The notes: generated from the letters alone by a model not told the origin. A stretch of DNA of 26,083 nucleotides from CAZRGV01 sp964599655 (GCA_964599655.1 CAZRGV010000091.1:1-26083); one strand, 5' to 3'; positions 5,709 through 15,803 are shown, counted from the stretch's first letter. A program made the numbers and translations.

Positions 5709-7385
5709 ATGGCCGAGTTCGACGCCGTAACGCTGGCTGAACAAGCCGTGATGATCGGCCTGATGACCCGATCCCAGTTCTTCGAGGTCATGGAGGATGC
5801 GGAGGATGGATCGATCGAGGCCCTGACGCGCTCGATGCTCCGCAAGGGCATTCTCACGAGCTGGCAACGGGACAAACTCGTCAAGGGCGAGGTTCGCGGG
5901 TTCTTTTACGGCAACTGCAAGGTTCTGTTTCACATTGCTGAGGGGACGTTCGCCCGTGTGTATCGCGGGGTCCGGGTGCACGGGAATCAGCCGGTGGCGA
6001 TCAAGGTGCTTCGACGCCGGTTCACTTCGGATCAGGCCGCCGTCTCGCGCTTCAACCAGGAAGCGGAGGCGGGCATGCGGCTGGTTCATCCGAACATCGT
6101 GCGGATCTACGAGTACGGCGAGCAGGACGGGCTGCACTACATGGTGATGGAGTACGTCGAGGGGTCGAATCTTCGCGACTTCCTCAAGATCCGCCATCGC
6201 CTCGACGCGGAAGAGGCGCTGCCGATTATGATCGGCATGGCCCGAGGGCTTCAGTACTCGTTGAACCACGGCGTCACGCACCGCGACATCAAGGGGACGA
6301 ACATCCTCATCAGCACGAAGCGCGAGGCGAAGCTGGTGGATTTCGGCCTGGCGACGGTGGCCGACGACCGAGTGACGGAGTTCGCCCACACGCGAACCGT
6401 GGACTACTCGGCGCTCGAGCGAACCTGCCACAGTCCGAAGGGGGACCCTCGCTCGGATATCTACTTCCTCGGCTGCGTGTATTACCAGTTGCTGACCGGG
6501 GTGCTGCCGCTGCCGGAAGTCGAGACCAGCGACCCGCTGGCCAAGATGCTCAAGCGAAGCTTCGGGGCCATCAAGCCCCTGCACGAGCACCGGCACGCCC
6601 CGCCCGAGGAACTCTGTCGCATCATCGAGAAGATGATGAAGATCGACCTCAGGCTGCGGTATCAAACGATGGACGACGTGGTCGCCGACCTGGAAGCCTT
6701 TGCGAAGTCGATGAACGCGCCGGTTCCGGAGATCGTGACCACCTCCGAGGCGGCGGAGCCCAGCGACGGGGACATCCTCCGCGATGCGATGATCGCGAAA
6801 AAGCCGCGACAGCCCGAGGCTCAAGCCGCTCACGTTCCGGCTCCGGCTCCGCAACCGCAACCGGCTCCGGCTCCGCGACCGCAACCGCAACCGGAGTTCG
6901 ATCCCCTGGACCTGCTCGATCCGGACAGCATTCCCGATCCCGATTTCGAGCTGATGCCCCATGCCGAGAACCCGGCCGTTGCCGAGGTGGAAGCGGAGGC
7001 CGCGCCCGGCAAGCAGGTGCTTTGCGTTGAGGTTCAGAGTGAGATTCAACAGGCCTTCCGCAAGGTCTTCTCGAAGATGGGGTACGAGGTGTTGATGGTG
7101 GGCGACGCGTTCGAAGCGGCCCTGCGATACCTCGACACGCAGCCGGAACTGGTCGTCTTCGACATCGATGGTCTCGGCCCCAACGGGCTGAACGGGTTCC
7201 TCGAGATTTACAAGCGGGCCCGGGCCGCGGGTCGGGAACTCTCGGCGCTGGTGCTCCTCGGCCCTCGACAGGGGGAGCTCGCCGGGCGTCTGCCGGGCGA
7301 CGACCGAGTGATCGTCCTGTCCAAGCCGATCAAGATGAAGGATGTGCAAGAGGGCATCGCCCAACTTCTGTCGGTCCGTCACTGA
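5709..7385 (+). CDS. Ser/Thr protein kinase with C-terminal receiver-like domain
   Basis: 558 residues, with AAGGA 10 nt before ATG 5709. Residues 1-70 form the extension common in planctomycete kinases (LTSWQRDKLVKGEVRGFFYGNCKVL). The kinase domain spans about 71-332. Its Gly loop is degenerate (AEGTFA, 77-82), followed by VAIK with K99, HRDIKGTN with D193 and N198, and DFG at 211-213; SALE at 234-237 replaces APE. It should therefore be an active Hanks-type kinase. A Pro/Gln-rich linker (about 377-396) leads to a receiver-like domain (about 435-555). D485 could be phosphorylated and K539 (LSKP) is present, but the usual acidic pair is reduced to one Glu (E441) and the switch Ser/Thr position appears to be Leu, so it may be a pseudo-receiver. 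There is no membrane segment or external sensor. It is convergent with, and 15 nt from, the glycosyltransferase gene. Confidence 0.93.
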   Translation: MAEFDAVTLAEQAVMIGLMTRSQFFEVMEDAEDGSIEALTRSMLRKGILTSWQRDKLVKGEVRGFFYGNCKVLFHIAEGTFARVYRGVRVHGNQPVAIKVLRRRFTSDQAAVSRFNQEAEAGMRLVHPNIVRIYEYGEQDGLHYMVMEYVEGSNLRDFLKIRHRLDAEEALPIMIGMARGLQYSLNHGVTHRDIKGTNILISTKREAKLVDFGLATVADDRVTEFAHTRTVDYSALERTCHSPKGDPRSDIYFLGCVYYQLLTGVLPLPEVETSDPLAKMLKRSFGAIKPLHEHRHAPPEELCRIIEKMMKIDLRLRYQTMDDVVADLEAFAKSMNAPVPEIVTTSEAAEPSDGDILRDAMIAKKPRQPEAQAAHVPAPAPQPQPAPAPRPQPQPEFDPLDLLDPDSIPDPDFELMPHAENPAVAEVEAEAAPGKQVLCVEVQSEIQQAFRKVFSKMGYEVLMVGDAFEAALRYLDTQPELVVFDIDGLGPNGLNGFLEIYKRARAAGRELSALVLLGPRQGELAGRLPGDDRVIVLSKPIKMKDVQEGIAQLLSVRH

Positions 7386-7400
7386 ACGGAACGCGGACGC

Positions 7401-8630
7401 TCAGGCAAGGCCCTCCCGTCGAGGAACTCGCCCTGAGAGCGGAACGTGGGCCGTCGCCGCGATCAGGGCGATGGCCGGCACGAGCGGGGCTTGCATGCGA
7501 AGGTCGGTCCAGTAGACCGCGTGGACGGCGGTGAGGGCGATCACCATCATGGGGGCCGCGATCCTTGGCCATCGCCAGAGTTCGGAGCGGGTGAGGCCCA
7601 GCGCCAGGGCAACCCACAAAGGGAAGGTCCAAGCGGAGGTGGCCAGCCTCAGCCAGGTGGAGTAAACCGCACCCGAGGGGGCCACGCCCCAGAATCGTCC
7701 GAGCCGGGCCAGCGAGGCCCGGGCGAAGTCGTCGGGATGCTCGTGGAGCATCCGCAAGGCCTGCCGACGGATGTAGCGATCGGCGTCGGGTTCGGTCATC
7801 CTGGCCGTTTCCTTGTTGATCCGGTCGAACCAGCGAAACTGGTTCGGGCCGGTCCAGACCGCGCCCGGGGGGCCATTCAGGACGTCGTGGTAGTACTCGG
7901 GGTTATTGGCCAGGGCCAGTGTGTAGCCACCGTGGGTCGTCGTCCAGACCGGCTCTCCCAGGGCGATCGCGTTGCGAATGGCCCAGGGAGACAACGTGAT
8001 CATCGTGGCCGCGACGAGTACGCCGGTTCGCCGGAGCCGATCGAGCCAGGTTCCCGGCCTGACCAGCAGCGAGGCGAGCACGGTCAGCGCGGCACAAGCC
8101 AGGGTGCTCGGCCGGCAAAGGCCCGCGAGCCCGAAGGCGACGCCACCGAGCAAGCTCCCTCGCCAGGAAGTCTCGGTGAGGGCGGCCAGGGCCGTCGCCA
8201 GCAGGAAGGCGGCCAGCGTCTCGGTCATCACCGAGCGACTCTGAACGACCAGGACCGGGTCGAGCGCGACGATCAGAGCGGCTCCGAGAACGCGACGGTC
8301 CGAGAGCCCCCATCGCCTGGCGGCGGTCGCGGTCAGCGAAACGGTTCCCAGCCCGAGGGTCAGGTGAAACACGGCGACGCCCCAGAGCACCCGGCCATCG
8401 AGCGCGCGGACCATCGGCGACAAGACGAGCGGATAGAGCGGCGGTCGGTACGCCGTGGGCCGACCCTTGATCACGAAACCGCGGCCCTCGGCCAGCGACC
8501 GGGCCAGGGGGAGGTAATTGTCCGGGTCGTCGGGCTCGTTGTTGATCCGAGGCGCCAGGACCGCCAGCCGCGCCAGAAGGGCCAGGAGGAGCACAATCGC
8601 CAGCCCTCGACCAACCGGACTCAACGCCAT
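7401..8630 (-). CDS. GT-C fold membrane glycosyltransferase (GT39/ArnT-like)
   Basis: 409 residues with about nine to ten hydrophobic helices. After the first helix comes EPDDPDNYLPLARSLAEGRG (residues about 32-51), the first periplasmic loop with the acidic pair typical of GT39/PMT/ArnT-like enzymes, followed by YRPPLYPL. Proteins of this fold move a sugar from a polyprenyl-phosphate donor onto a lipid or protein acceptor on the outer face of the inner membrane. The acceptor here is unknown. The start ATG overlaps the last 10 nt of the rhomboid gene, so the two are probably translated together. Confidence 0.82.
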   Translation of the reverse strand: MALSPVGRGLAIVLLLALLARLAVLAPRINNEPDDPDNYLPLARSLAEGRGFVIKGRPTAYRPPLYPLVLSPMVRALDGRVLWGVAVFHLTLGLGTVSLTATAARRWGLSDRRVLGAALIVALDPVLVVQSRSVMTETLAAFLLATALAALTETSWRGSLLGGVAFGLAGLCRPSTLACAALTVLASLLVRPGTWLDRLRRTGVLVAATMITLSPWAIRNAIALGEPVWTTTHGGYTLALANNPEYYHDVLNGPPGAVWTGPNQFRWFDRINKETARMTEPDADRYIRRQALRMLHEHPDDFARASLARLGRFWGVAPSGAVYSTWLRLATSAWTFPLWVALALGLTRSELWRWPRIAAPMMVIALTAVHAVYWTDLRMQAPLVPAIALIAATAHVPLSGRVPRREGLA

Positions 8631-9598
8631 GGCAGGCTGTCCCGCAGGTGGGGCGCCAGTCCGACGAACATCCCGAACACCAGCCCCGAGAGATGCGCCG
8701 CGTTGGCGATCGGCCCGAAGACCCCCAGCATGCAGGCCACCAGCCAGAGCAGCATCCAGACGATCGTCTGCGACTGGATCGCGATTCCGGCCTCGGGCTC
8801 GTAGTCGCTTTTCATCCAGGCATAACCCAACAAGGCGTAGATCACTCCCGACATGCCGCCTGGCAACGAGGGGACGTTCAACCCGTGGCGGTAGACATCC
8901 CAGAGGTACTCGGCGAAGAAGGAGACCGGCGAGGCCGTCAGCACCAGGAATAGGAGCACCCGCCAGCTCTTGCGCAGCTCGATCAGACCCCCGAGCCAGT
9001 AGAGGGCCATCATGTTGAAGACCAGATGCGGCGCTCCATAATGGATGAACATAGGAGTAAATAGCCGCCAGAGCTCGCCGCGGCGGAGGTTCTCCAGGCC
9101 CGAGGATGCCAGGGTGGGGAAAGGAAGGGTCATCTCCTGGCCGTTGTCCAGGGTGATCGTTCGTTCGTCGAGGACCACCTTCGGCGGCGAGAAATAGAAC
9201 GGCGCGAGGGCCCGATAGTTGGATCCAACACCCGTGAGAACGGCGACCAGGATCGAGATGGCGATGAGGGTGTGCGTCACCGGACAGCGCAAGGGGGAGA
9301 CCGTGTTCAGTCGGCCTCGGAGGTTGATCGTGTTCTTCAGGTGTTCGCGTTCGGTCTTTTCGATCTGCTTCCGTTTGAGCCGGGCGGCTTTTTCCACGCC
9401 GTTGTACTTCGGATCACGGGGGTTGGCCAGGTAGTCCGCCAGCTCTTGCCGGCCCTGATCGACCTGATCTTCCCGATGGATCCAGATGGACCAGCCGTTC
9501 CGTTCGGGGCGGACCTGAGCGGAGATGTCTCGCGTCTGAAGGTAGTCGGCCAGCCGTTGCGCCTGGCTCTGGTCGTCGAGGGTTCCGATCTCTCGCAT
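8621..9598 (-). CDS. Rhomboid-family intramembrane serine protease
   Basis: 325 residues. Residues 1-65 form a soluble domain like the cytosolic N-terminal domain of GlpG (ADYLQTRDISAQV, then IWIHREDQVDQGRQELADYL and DPKY). Six or so membrane helices follow from about residue 107. ELWRLFTPMFIH at 175-186 is the hallmark loop-1 stretch, HLVFN at 191-195 supplies H191 and N195, GMSG at 248-251 supplies the nucleophile S250, and AAHLSG at 300-305 supplies H302. All catalytic parts are present, so it should cleave transmembrane substrates within the membrane. It is the first gene of a two-gene unit with the GT-C glycosyltransferase and diverges from the dehydrogenase gene. Confidence 0.92.
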   Translation of the reverse strand: MREIGTLDDQSQAQRLADYLQTRDISAQVRPERNGWSIWIHREDQVDQGRQELADYLANPRDPKYNGVEKAARLKRKQIEKTEREHLKNTINLRGRLNTVSPLRCPVTHTLIAISILVAVLTGVGSNYRALAPFYFSPPKVVLDERTITLDNGQEMTLPFPTLASSGLENLRRGELWRLFTPMFIHYGAPHLVFNMMALYWLGGLIELRKSWRVLLFLVLTASPVSFFAEYLWDVYRHGLNVPSLPGGMSGVIYALLGYAWMKSDYEPEAGIAIQSQTIVWMLLWLVACMLGVFGPIANAAHLSGLVFGMFVGLAPHLRDSLPWR

Positions 9599-9738
9599 CG
9601 TAGCGTTTCCAAGGTGTGGCCTTCCCGCTTCGTCCGGGTCCCGCGTAACGGCCAGGTTTCACCCTATTGTACCCGATAATGCCAGGAGGCCGGAGGCGGA
9701 GTAGTCGTCCTCGATTTGTCCGGGCATAACGTGAGACT

Positions 9739-9749
9739 NNNNNNNNNNN
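9739..9749. other. Assembly gap (run of N) between divergent genes
   Basis: Eleven undetermined bases lie in the spacer between the rhomboid start (9598) and the dehydrogenase start (9827). The promoters of both genes may lie here, so this spacer cannot be read fully. The length of the gap is probably arbitrary. Confidence 0.95.
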
Positions 9750-9826
9750 GCCGCGATCCGGCGGCGACGACGCCGAAACCGATCGTTGAGAATGCCGGAA
9801 ATTCCTGAACCCTTGAGAGTGGTGCG

Positions 9827-10893
9827 ATGGCCGAACGCCGCCCGATCCTGCTTTCGTTGACCTCAATGCGCGAAGAGGGCCTCCAGTTGCTCCGAGACGC
9901 CGGAGAGCTTCGCATGGCCTCGTCGCTGGAGCCGGAGGTGCTCCGGCGAGAGATCCACGACGCCGACGCCCTGGTGATCCGGACTGCGGGCGTGATCGAC
10001 GCGGCGCTGATGGACAGCGCCCCCCGACTCCGGGTCATCGGCCGGCATGGTGTCGGCTACGACCAGGTCGACGTTCCCGCGGCGACCGAGCGAGGCATTC
10101 AGGTGGTCTACACGCCGGGGGCCAACACCGAGGCGGTGGCCGAGCACGCCCTGGCGTTCATGATCGGGATCTCCAAGCACTTCCCGCAGCAGATGAAGGC
10201 GCTTCGCGAGGGGCGTTACAACGATCGAACGAAGCTCGTCGGACGCGATCTCAAAGGACGAACCCTGGGCATCATCGGCTTCGGTCGGATCGGCCGACGG
10301 CTCGGCGAGTTGGCGAATGTCGGCTTCGGGATGCGGGTTCTTTACAACGACATCGTGCCCGCCCCACCCGAGGTCGAGGCCCGAGCGAACGCGCGTCGCG
10401 TCGGGCTTGAGGAGTTGCTTGAGGAGTCGGAATACGTCACGCTCCACGTTCCGCTCGACGACTCGACCCGGCGGCTGATCAATCGCCAATCCTCGGCGCA
10501 GAGGAGGCCGGACGCGATCCTTATCAACACGTGCCGCGGGCCGGTCGTCGACGAGCGGGCGGTGGCTGACGCCCTCGATGCCGGCCTGCTCTGGGGATAC
10601 GCCGGCGATGTCTTCGACGTCGAGCCGCCCCCGGCGGATCATCCCCTGATCGGTCGATTCGATTGCCTGCTCACCCCGCATAGCGCGGCGCAATCGATCG
10701 AGAGCCTGATCAACATGGCCCGAGGCGTGGCCGAGGACGTGCTTCNNNNNNNNNNCCGGCCATAAAAGGACGGGATCATCCGGATCGGGTCCTCCGCGGC
10801 GAACGGCCCTTGAACCCGGTCAACGATCCGTCCGCGGTGGCCGAGAGCCGCCGTCGACTCGGCAAACCGCCTCTCGACGAAGGGATTCTCTGA
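9827..10893 (+). CDS. D-isomer-specific 2-hydroxyacid dehydrogenase (SerA-like), interrupted by a gap
   Basis: An NAD-dependent 2-hydroxyacid dehydrogenase, close to phosphoglycerate dehydrogenase catalytic domains but without an ACT domain. GFGRIG at 151-156 is the nucleotide-binding loop, and D175 at the end of the next strand favours NAD. The catalytic residues are R237 (NTCRGP), E266 (DVEPPP) and H285 (LTPHSA). A run of 10 N interrupts the gene at 10746-10755. Read literally, the frame stops at 10765. Shifted by one, the bases after the gap encode VLRGERPLNPVND (about 10792-10830), the usual C-terminus of this family, and run to a TGA at 10891-10893. I therefore extend the gene to 10893 and conclude that the true gap is not 10 bases. 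The exact substrate is unknown. Confidence 0.82.
10746..10755. other. Assembly gap inside the dehydrogenase gene
   Basis: Ten N replace an unknown number of bases. For the two flanking coding segments to be in frame, the missing length must leave remainder 2 when divided by 3, so 10 cannot be right. Confidence 0.9.
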
Positions 10894-10927
10894 ACTCAGG
10901 CCGGACCATCGGCGGAGTTCGGGCGCG

Positions 10928-11374
10928 TCAGCGGACAGCGATCGGGATGGTCAAGGACTGACCGTCGATCGTGGCCAGGACCTCGCCCTCGAATTCGTTC
11001 GGGTTCCCATACGAGCCGGGGACGCTCGAGAACCCGCCCTTTGCGGCGGTGTCCGGCTTCAGCTCCACGGTCTTCGAACCGTCCGGAAGCTCGAGCGTGA
11101 TTCGAGCGTCGCTCGGAGAGAACTCGGACGAGAGCTCCGGCTTGAGGAAGTAGACGGTGATCTGAGACCTCGGCATCGCCTCGCTTGCCCCAGCCCGGCC
11201 GATGGGCTTGACGACCAGCTCGACCCAACCCTTGTCGTCGGGCATGGGAAAGAGCGCGCCGTTGTGAGGCGGACCGCTGAACGCCGGCACCCGGGGCGCG
11301 TCCGAATTGCCGCAACCAAGAACGAAGCCCAACAACACGAGTAAGGTCGGACGGAGCGAGGCCAGTAGCTTCAT
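10928..11374 (-). CDS. Small lipoprotein downstream of the DUF1559 gene
   Basis: 148 residues with a lipoprotein signal peptide: K2, a hydrophobic core from about residue 9 to 19, and a lipobox LGCG with C21 as the lipidated residue. The mature part (SGPPHNGALFPMPDDKGWVELV...) is a soluble, beta-rich domain of about 125 residues with no recognised family. It is transcribed after the DUF1559 gene, 120 nt further on, with a strong hairpin between them. Lipoproteins of this kind often follow DUF1559 genes in planctomycetes. The shared role is not known. Confidence 0.78.
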   Translation of the reverse strand: MKLLASLRPTLLVLLGFVLGCGNSDAPRVPAFSGPPHNGALFPMPDDKGWVELVVKPIGRAGASEAMPRSQITVYFLKPELSSEFSPSDARITLELPDGSKTVELKPDTAAKGGFSSVPGSYGNPNEFEGEVLATIDGQSLTIPIAVR

Positions 11375-11423
11375 CGCATCAACCCATACGGAGGAAAAGA
11401 GATTCTGGAGAGAGGAAAGCCAC

Positions 11424-11446
11424 GGGCCGGGTCATGAACCCGGCCC
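11424..11446. terminator. Strong hairpin between the DUF1559 and lipoprotein genes
   Basis: A perfect 9-bp stem GGGCCGGGT/ACCCGGCCC surrounds the loop CATGA. Three more pairs (CCA/TGG) form outside one mismatch. On the minus strand only a short CTTTCCTCT follows, so it is a weak intrinsic terminator at best. It may reduce read-through into the lipoprotein gene or protect the end of the DUF1559 message. Confidence 0.55.
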
Positions 11447-11494
11447 ATGGGGGATTGGCCGTGCTGAGGAGCAGTCGTGGCCAGGAGGGGCCGA

Positions 11495-12601
<1,107 letters not shown>

Positions 12602-12774
12602 GGCAAAGACTCCGGGAGAAAAGCCTGTCGCCGGGGAGACCCCGCCCAGGTGAACATCGACCTGGTTCGACTCCACCGGCTTGGAAGACGAACGGGATAA
12701 GCGATCCAAGACCCTGGACGGAACGGCGATGAACGAAGTCGGTCGGCGAGGGAGAGATTGCCGAAGTCGGCTGT

Positions 12775-12780
12775 ATTGTA
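12775..12780 (-). promoter_or_regulatory. Possible -10 element for the DUF1559 gene
   Basis: TACAAT on the minus strand lies about 175 nt before the preferred start at 12601, in an AT-rich stretch (12770-12830) of the divergent spacer shared with the photolyase gene. I find no good -35 at the normal distance. The imperfect dyad CCCCG...CGGGG at 12831-12847, just before the photolyase ATG, may be a binding site or a leader hairpin. Confidence 0.3.
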
Positions 12781-12850
12781 TTCTCTCATCTTTTGTCGGG
12801 TTATGAAGTTTTTGCGAATTTTTGTGGAACCCCCGTCATGATCGGGGCTG

Positions 12851-14290
12851 ATGACTGAACGAATGCTCTCGTTTTCTCCTGTGGAGGCCGCGACCTTGGC
12901 CAGTCTTTCGACGCTGTGGAGGCCGCATCCGCGGGTTCGAGTCGCGAGGTCAGGAGAACCCGATCCGGAGGGGCGATGCGTTCTCTACTGGATGCAGCGG
13001 GCCCAGCGGGGTTCGGACAATGCCGCCTTGAACCTGGCCATCGCTCTTGGAAACGCCCTGAGGCAGCCGGTTCTGGTGGTCTTCGGGCTGACGGCCGACT
13101 ATCCCCAGGCGCAACGGCGGCATTACCGGTTCCTGCTCGAAGGTTTGCCCGAGGTTCGTGACGAGCTGGAGAGGAAGGGCGTGCCGCTGGTGGTCCGGAT
13201 CGGCCGACCCGATCGGGTTGTCCTGGCGATGGCCGATGAGGTTCGGCCCTCGGTCGTGGTCGGCGACGAGAATCCGCTACGGGTTGCTCAGGCCTGGAGG
13301 AACGCGGTGGCCGAGGGGCTTCGCGTGCCGTTCCGGGTGGTCGATGCCGATGTGGTCGTTCCGACCAGCCTGTTTGAAACGCAGGAATACGCGGCCAGGA
13401 CCATCCGGCCGAAGATCCGACGGGTCTGGAACGAGTACCTCAGACCGATCCCCAACCCGAAGGCGGAGGTTGCCTGGCCGAAGGGCACTACGCCCAAGGG
13501 AGAACGGATTGAACCGGAGGCCCTGCTCGAACGGTTGAAGGTGGGGGGCGTCGGGGAAGTACCGTCGTATCAAGGAGGGACGGCGGAAGCTCATCGGCGG
13601 CTCAGGCGGTTTGTCCGGGATCGCTTGCCTCGTTACGCGACCGACCGGAACGAGCCGACGCCTTACATGACCAGTGAGCTTTCCGCGCATCTGCACTTCG
13701 GGCAGATCAACCCGTTGACGATCGCGCTGGCGGTCCGAGACAGCGGCGAGGACCCCAACAGCATCGAAGTCTACCTGGAAGAGTTGATCGTCCGCAGAGA
13801 GCTGGCGATCAACTTCGTCGCCAGAAACCCAGAGTATGACCGGCTCCAGGGGTGTCCCGACTGGGCCTTGCGGACGCTGGCCAAGCACGCGAGCGACCCC
13901 CGGCCTCGGCTTTACTCGGCGGAGCGGCTCGAAGCGGCCGAGACCCACGATCCGCTCTGGAACGCGGCGCAAACGGAGATGGTTCTGACCGGACGCATGC
14001 ACAACTACCTTCGCATGTACTGGGCCAAGAAGATCCTGGAATGGAGCCCCGACCCGGAAACGGCGTTTCAGGTGGCCCTCGACCTCAACGACCGTTACGA
14101 GATGGATGGGCGCGATCCGAACGGCTACACGGGAGTGGCCTGGGCGATGGGCGGCGCGCATGACCGGCCATGGCCGGAACGCCCGATTTTCGGCACGGTG
14201 CGGTTTATGAGTTACGAGAGCACCCGGAGGAAATTCGACTCTCAGGCGTATATCGATCGGGTCGCCGAGATCGAGAAGCGACGCACGTAA
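12851..14290 (+). CDS. Class II CPD photolyase
   Basis: 479 residues, the usual length for class II enzymes, which repair cyclobutane pyrimidine dimers using blue light and FAD. The N-terminal domain opens with VLYWMQRAQRGSDNAALN (44-61), and VFGLTADYPQA and RHYRFLLEGL are typical of the class. EYAARTIRPKI at 179-189 is a class II hallmark. The FAD-binding helical domain shows SAHLHFGQI (278-286), WNAAQTEMVLTGRMHNYLR (370-388) and LNDRYEMDGRDPNGYTGVAW (412-431), all intact. The upstream GGGG is a weak binding site. The gene diverges from the DUF1559 gene and is convergent with the MFS transporter, 13 nt apart. Confidence 0.95.
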   Translation: MTERMLSFSPVEAATLASLSTLWRPHPRVRVARSGEPDPEGRCVLYWMQRAQRGSDNAALNLAIALGNALRQPVLVVFGLTADYPQAQRRHYRFLLEGLPEVRDELERKGVPLVVRIGRPDRVVLAMADEVRPSVVVGDENPLRVAQAWRNAVAEGLRVPFRVVDADVVVPTSLFETQEYAARTIRPKIRRVWNEYLRPIPNPKAEVAWPKGTTPKGERIEPEALLERLKVGGVGEVPSYQGGTAEAHRRLRRFVRDRLPRYATDRNEPTPYMTSELSAHLHFGQINPLTIALAVRDSGEDPNSIEVYLEELIVRRELAINFVARNPEYDRLQGCPDWALRTLAKHASDPRPRLYSAERLEAAETHDPLWNAAQTEMVLTGRMHNYLRMYWAKKILEWSPDPETAFQVALDLNDRYEMDGRDPNGYTGVAWAMGGAHDRPWPERPIFGTVRFMSYESTRRKFDSQAYIDRVAEIEKRRT

Positions 14291-14303
14291 GGCGAGCGAG
14301 AAC

Positions 14304-15590
14304 TCACGGGCCTTGCCCCGGCTTCGGGGTCAGGCCGTGCGGACGGACGCCGATCATCCGCCGGAGCCGAAGGCGAGGCACCGCGACGTCGATCGGTTGC
14401 TGGCGGAGGGACATGTCGGGCCGAAAGCCGGCGAGGAGCACGACGAGGAGAATCGCGTCGACGGCGCAGGGGACCAGGAAGAGGGCGGGGCGTGCTCCTC
14501 CCGATCGCGTCAGGATTTCGCCGACGATCAGGCTTCCGATCAGCATCCCAAGGCCGGTGGTGAACATCAGGTAGAGCCCTTGGACGCTGGCGCGGCGGTC
14601 GGGCGGAGCTTGGGCGTCGAGATACATGGGACCGGCGACGTGGAAGAACGCGATGGCCAGGCCGTTGATCGGCAAGCCGAGCAGGGCGATGACCAGCGGC
14701 GGACGCGAGGAGAGCACGAGGTAGTACGTGACCCAGGCGGCGATTCCGAGGGCCATGGTTCCTCGAAAACCGAGACGGCCAAGCACTCGAGGCAACACGA
14801 CCAACGCGGCGATTTCGGGAATCTGGCCGAGCGTCATCGCGGAGGCGATCCAGGGACGAGGAAGCCCCAGGGTGGGGAGATAGGCCGGGACCACTTGATA
14901 GACAAACGGCGTGGTCAGGCTGACCCCAAAGGACAGGAGCAGAATGAGCGAAATCCTTGGGTTCGAGAGCAGTTGCCCGCCGTCCCAAATCGCGACGCGA
15001 CGGCCTCCGGAGTACAACGGCGGCGTGTGCGGGAGTGTGAGGCAGTAGAGGGAAAAGGCAAAGGCGATGGCCGAACCCACCCAGAAGGCCTCGAAGGCCC
15101 CCTGCCCTTCGTGGGTGGTGCCTCGCAGGAACATCACGGCCGAGACGACCCAGCCGATGGTCATCCAGCCGATCGTGCCCCAGACGCGGACTTGGCCGAA
15201 CTGGTCCGACGGGCGTTCCAGGTTCCGCAAGGCCATGGCGCTACAGAGCCCAAGGCCCGGCGCCGTGATGAGCCAGTAGACCAGAAAGAGGCCGAACAGG
15301 GCTCGCTCGTCGGTGATCCATCCCGACGCGATGAGCAGGAGCAGGCTTCCGCTCATGGCGTACAGCAGCGAGAGCAGGCGCTGCGTGGCCATGAGCCGGT
15401 CGGCCACCTGGCCGGCACCCAGCGGCGTCGCCAGGGCGGCGAGGGCCATGCTGGCGAAAATCCAGCCTCGAGCGCGGCCGGAGACGCGAAGGTCCGCCAG
15501 ATGGACGGCCAGCAAGGGCCACCAGGCCCCTTGCACGGCATAGACTCCCGCCATCATCGCCGATAGGCGAGAACGAACTCCGATGACCAT
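14304..15590 (-). CDS. MFS transporter, nucleoside:H+ symporter-like
   Basis: I start at ATG 15590 (MVIGVRSRLSAMMAG...), preceded closely by GGGAGG; an in-frame ATG at 15629 would add 13 residues without a binding site. The result is 428 residues and about 12 hydrophobic helices in two groups of six. Features such as YAVQGAWWPLLAVHL in helix 1 and FGQVRVWGTIGWMTIGW resemble the nucleoside:proton symporter (NupG/XapB) and LacY-like branch of the superfamily. The substrate cannot be fixed from sequence alone. The Arg/Pro-rich C-terminal tail is cytoplasmic. It runs towards the photolyase gene with only 13 nt between the stops. Confidence 0.82.
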   Translation of the reverse strand: MVIGVRSRLSAMMAGVYAVQGAWWPLLAVHLADLRVSGRARGWIFASMALAALATPLGAGQVADRLMATQRLLSLLYAMSGSLLLLIASGWITDERALFGLFLVYWLITAPGLGLCSAMALRNLERPSDQFGQVRVWGTIGWMTIGWVVSAVMFLRGTTHEGQGAFEAFWVGSAIAFAFSLYCLTLPHTPPLYSGGRRVAIWDGGQLLSNPRISLILLLSFGVSLTTPFVYQVVPAYLPTLGLPRPWIASAMTLGQIPEIAALVVLPRVLGRLGFRGTMALGIAAWVTYYLVLSSRPPLVIALLGLPINGLAIAFFHVAGPMYLDAQAPPDRRASVQGLYLMFTTGLGMLIGSLIVGEILTRSGGARPALFLVPCAVDAILLVVLLAGFRPDMSLRQQPIDVAVPRLRLRRMIGVRPHGLTPKPGQGP

Positions 15591-15773
15591 GCCGCCTCCC
15601 ACATCCGCCCTCGCCCGAACCGACATCAACGCATTCTATCCACCAGGCGACAAACCTCGAAGAGCAGCTCTCTCGGAAGTTGGCCCGTATCCATTCCATT
15701 GTAGAACCGGCGGACGAGGCCGACGCGACAAGCCCGTTCCGAAGGCCGCCGCCGACCGAGGGGAAACGCCGGT

Positions 15774-15803
15774 TTGTGCGAAGAAGTCTCCATCCGGTAA
15801 GAT
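15774..15803 (+). promoter_or_regulatory. Candidate promoter of the AsmA-like gene
   Basis: TTGTGC at 15774-15779 and TAAGAT at 15798-15803 are separated by 18 nt. They lie about 85 nt before the ATG at 15889, in the divergent spacer shared with the MFS transporter. Confidence 0.4.

Noticed and set aside
5146..5730. Open frame of 194 codons before the kinase gene
   Set aside because: Arg/Pro/Ser-rich random-like translation, no binding site, and it overlaps the kinase start and its likely promoter.
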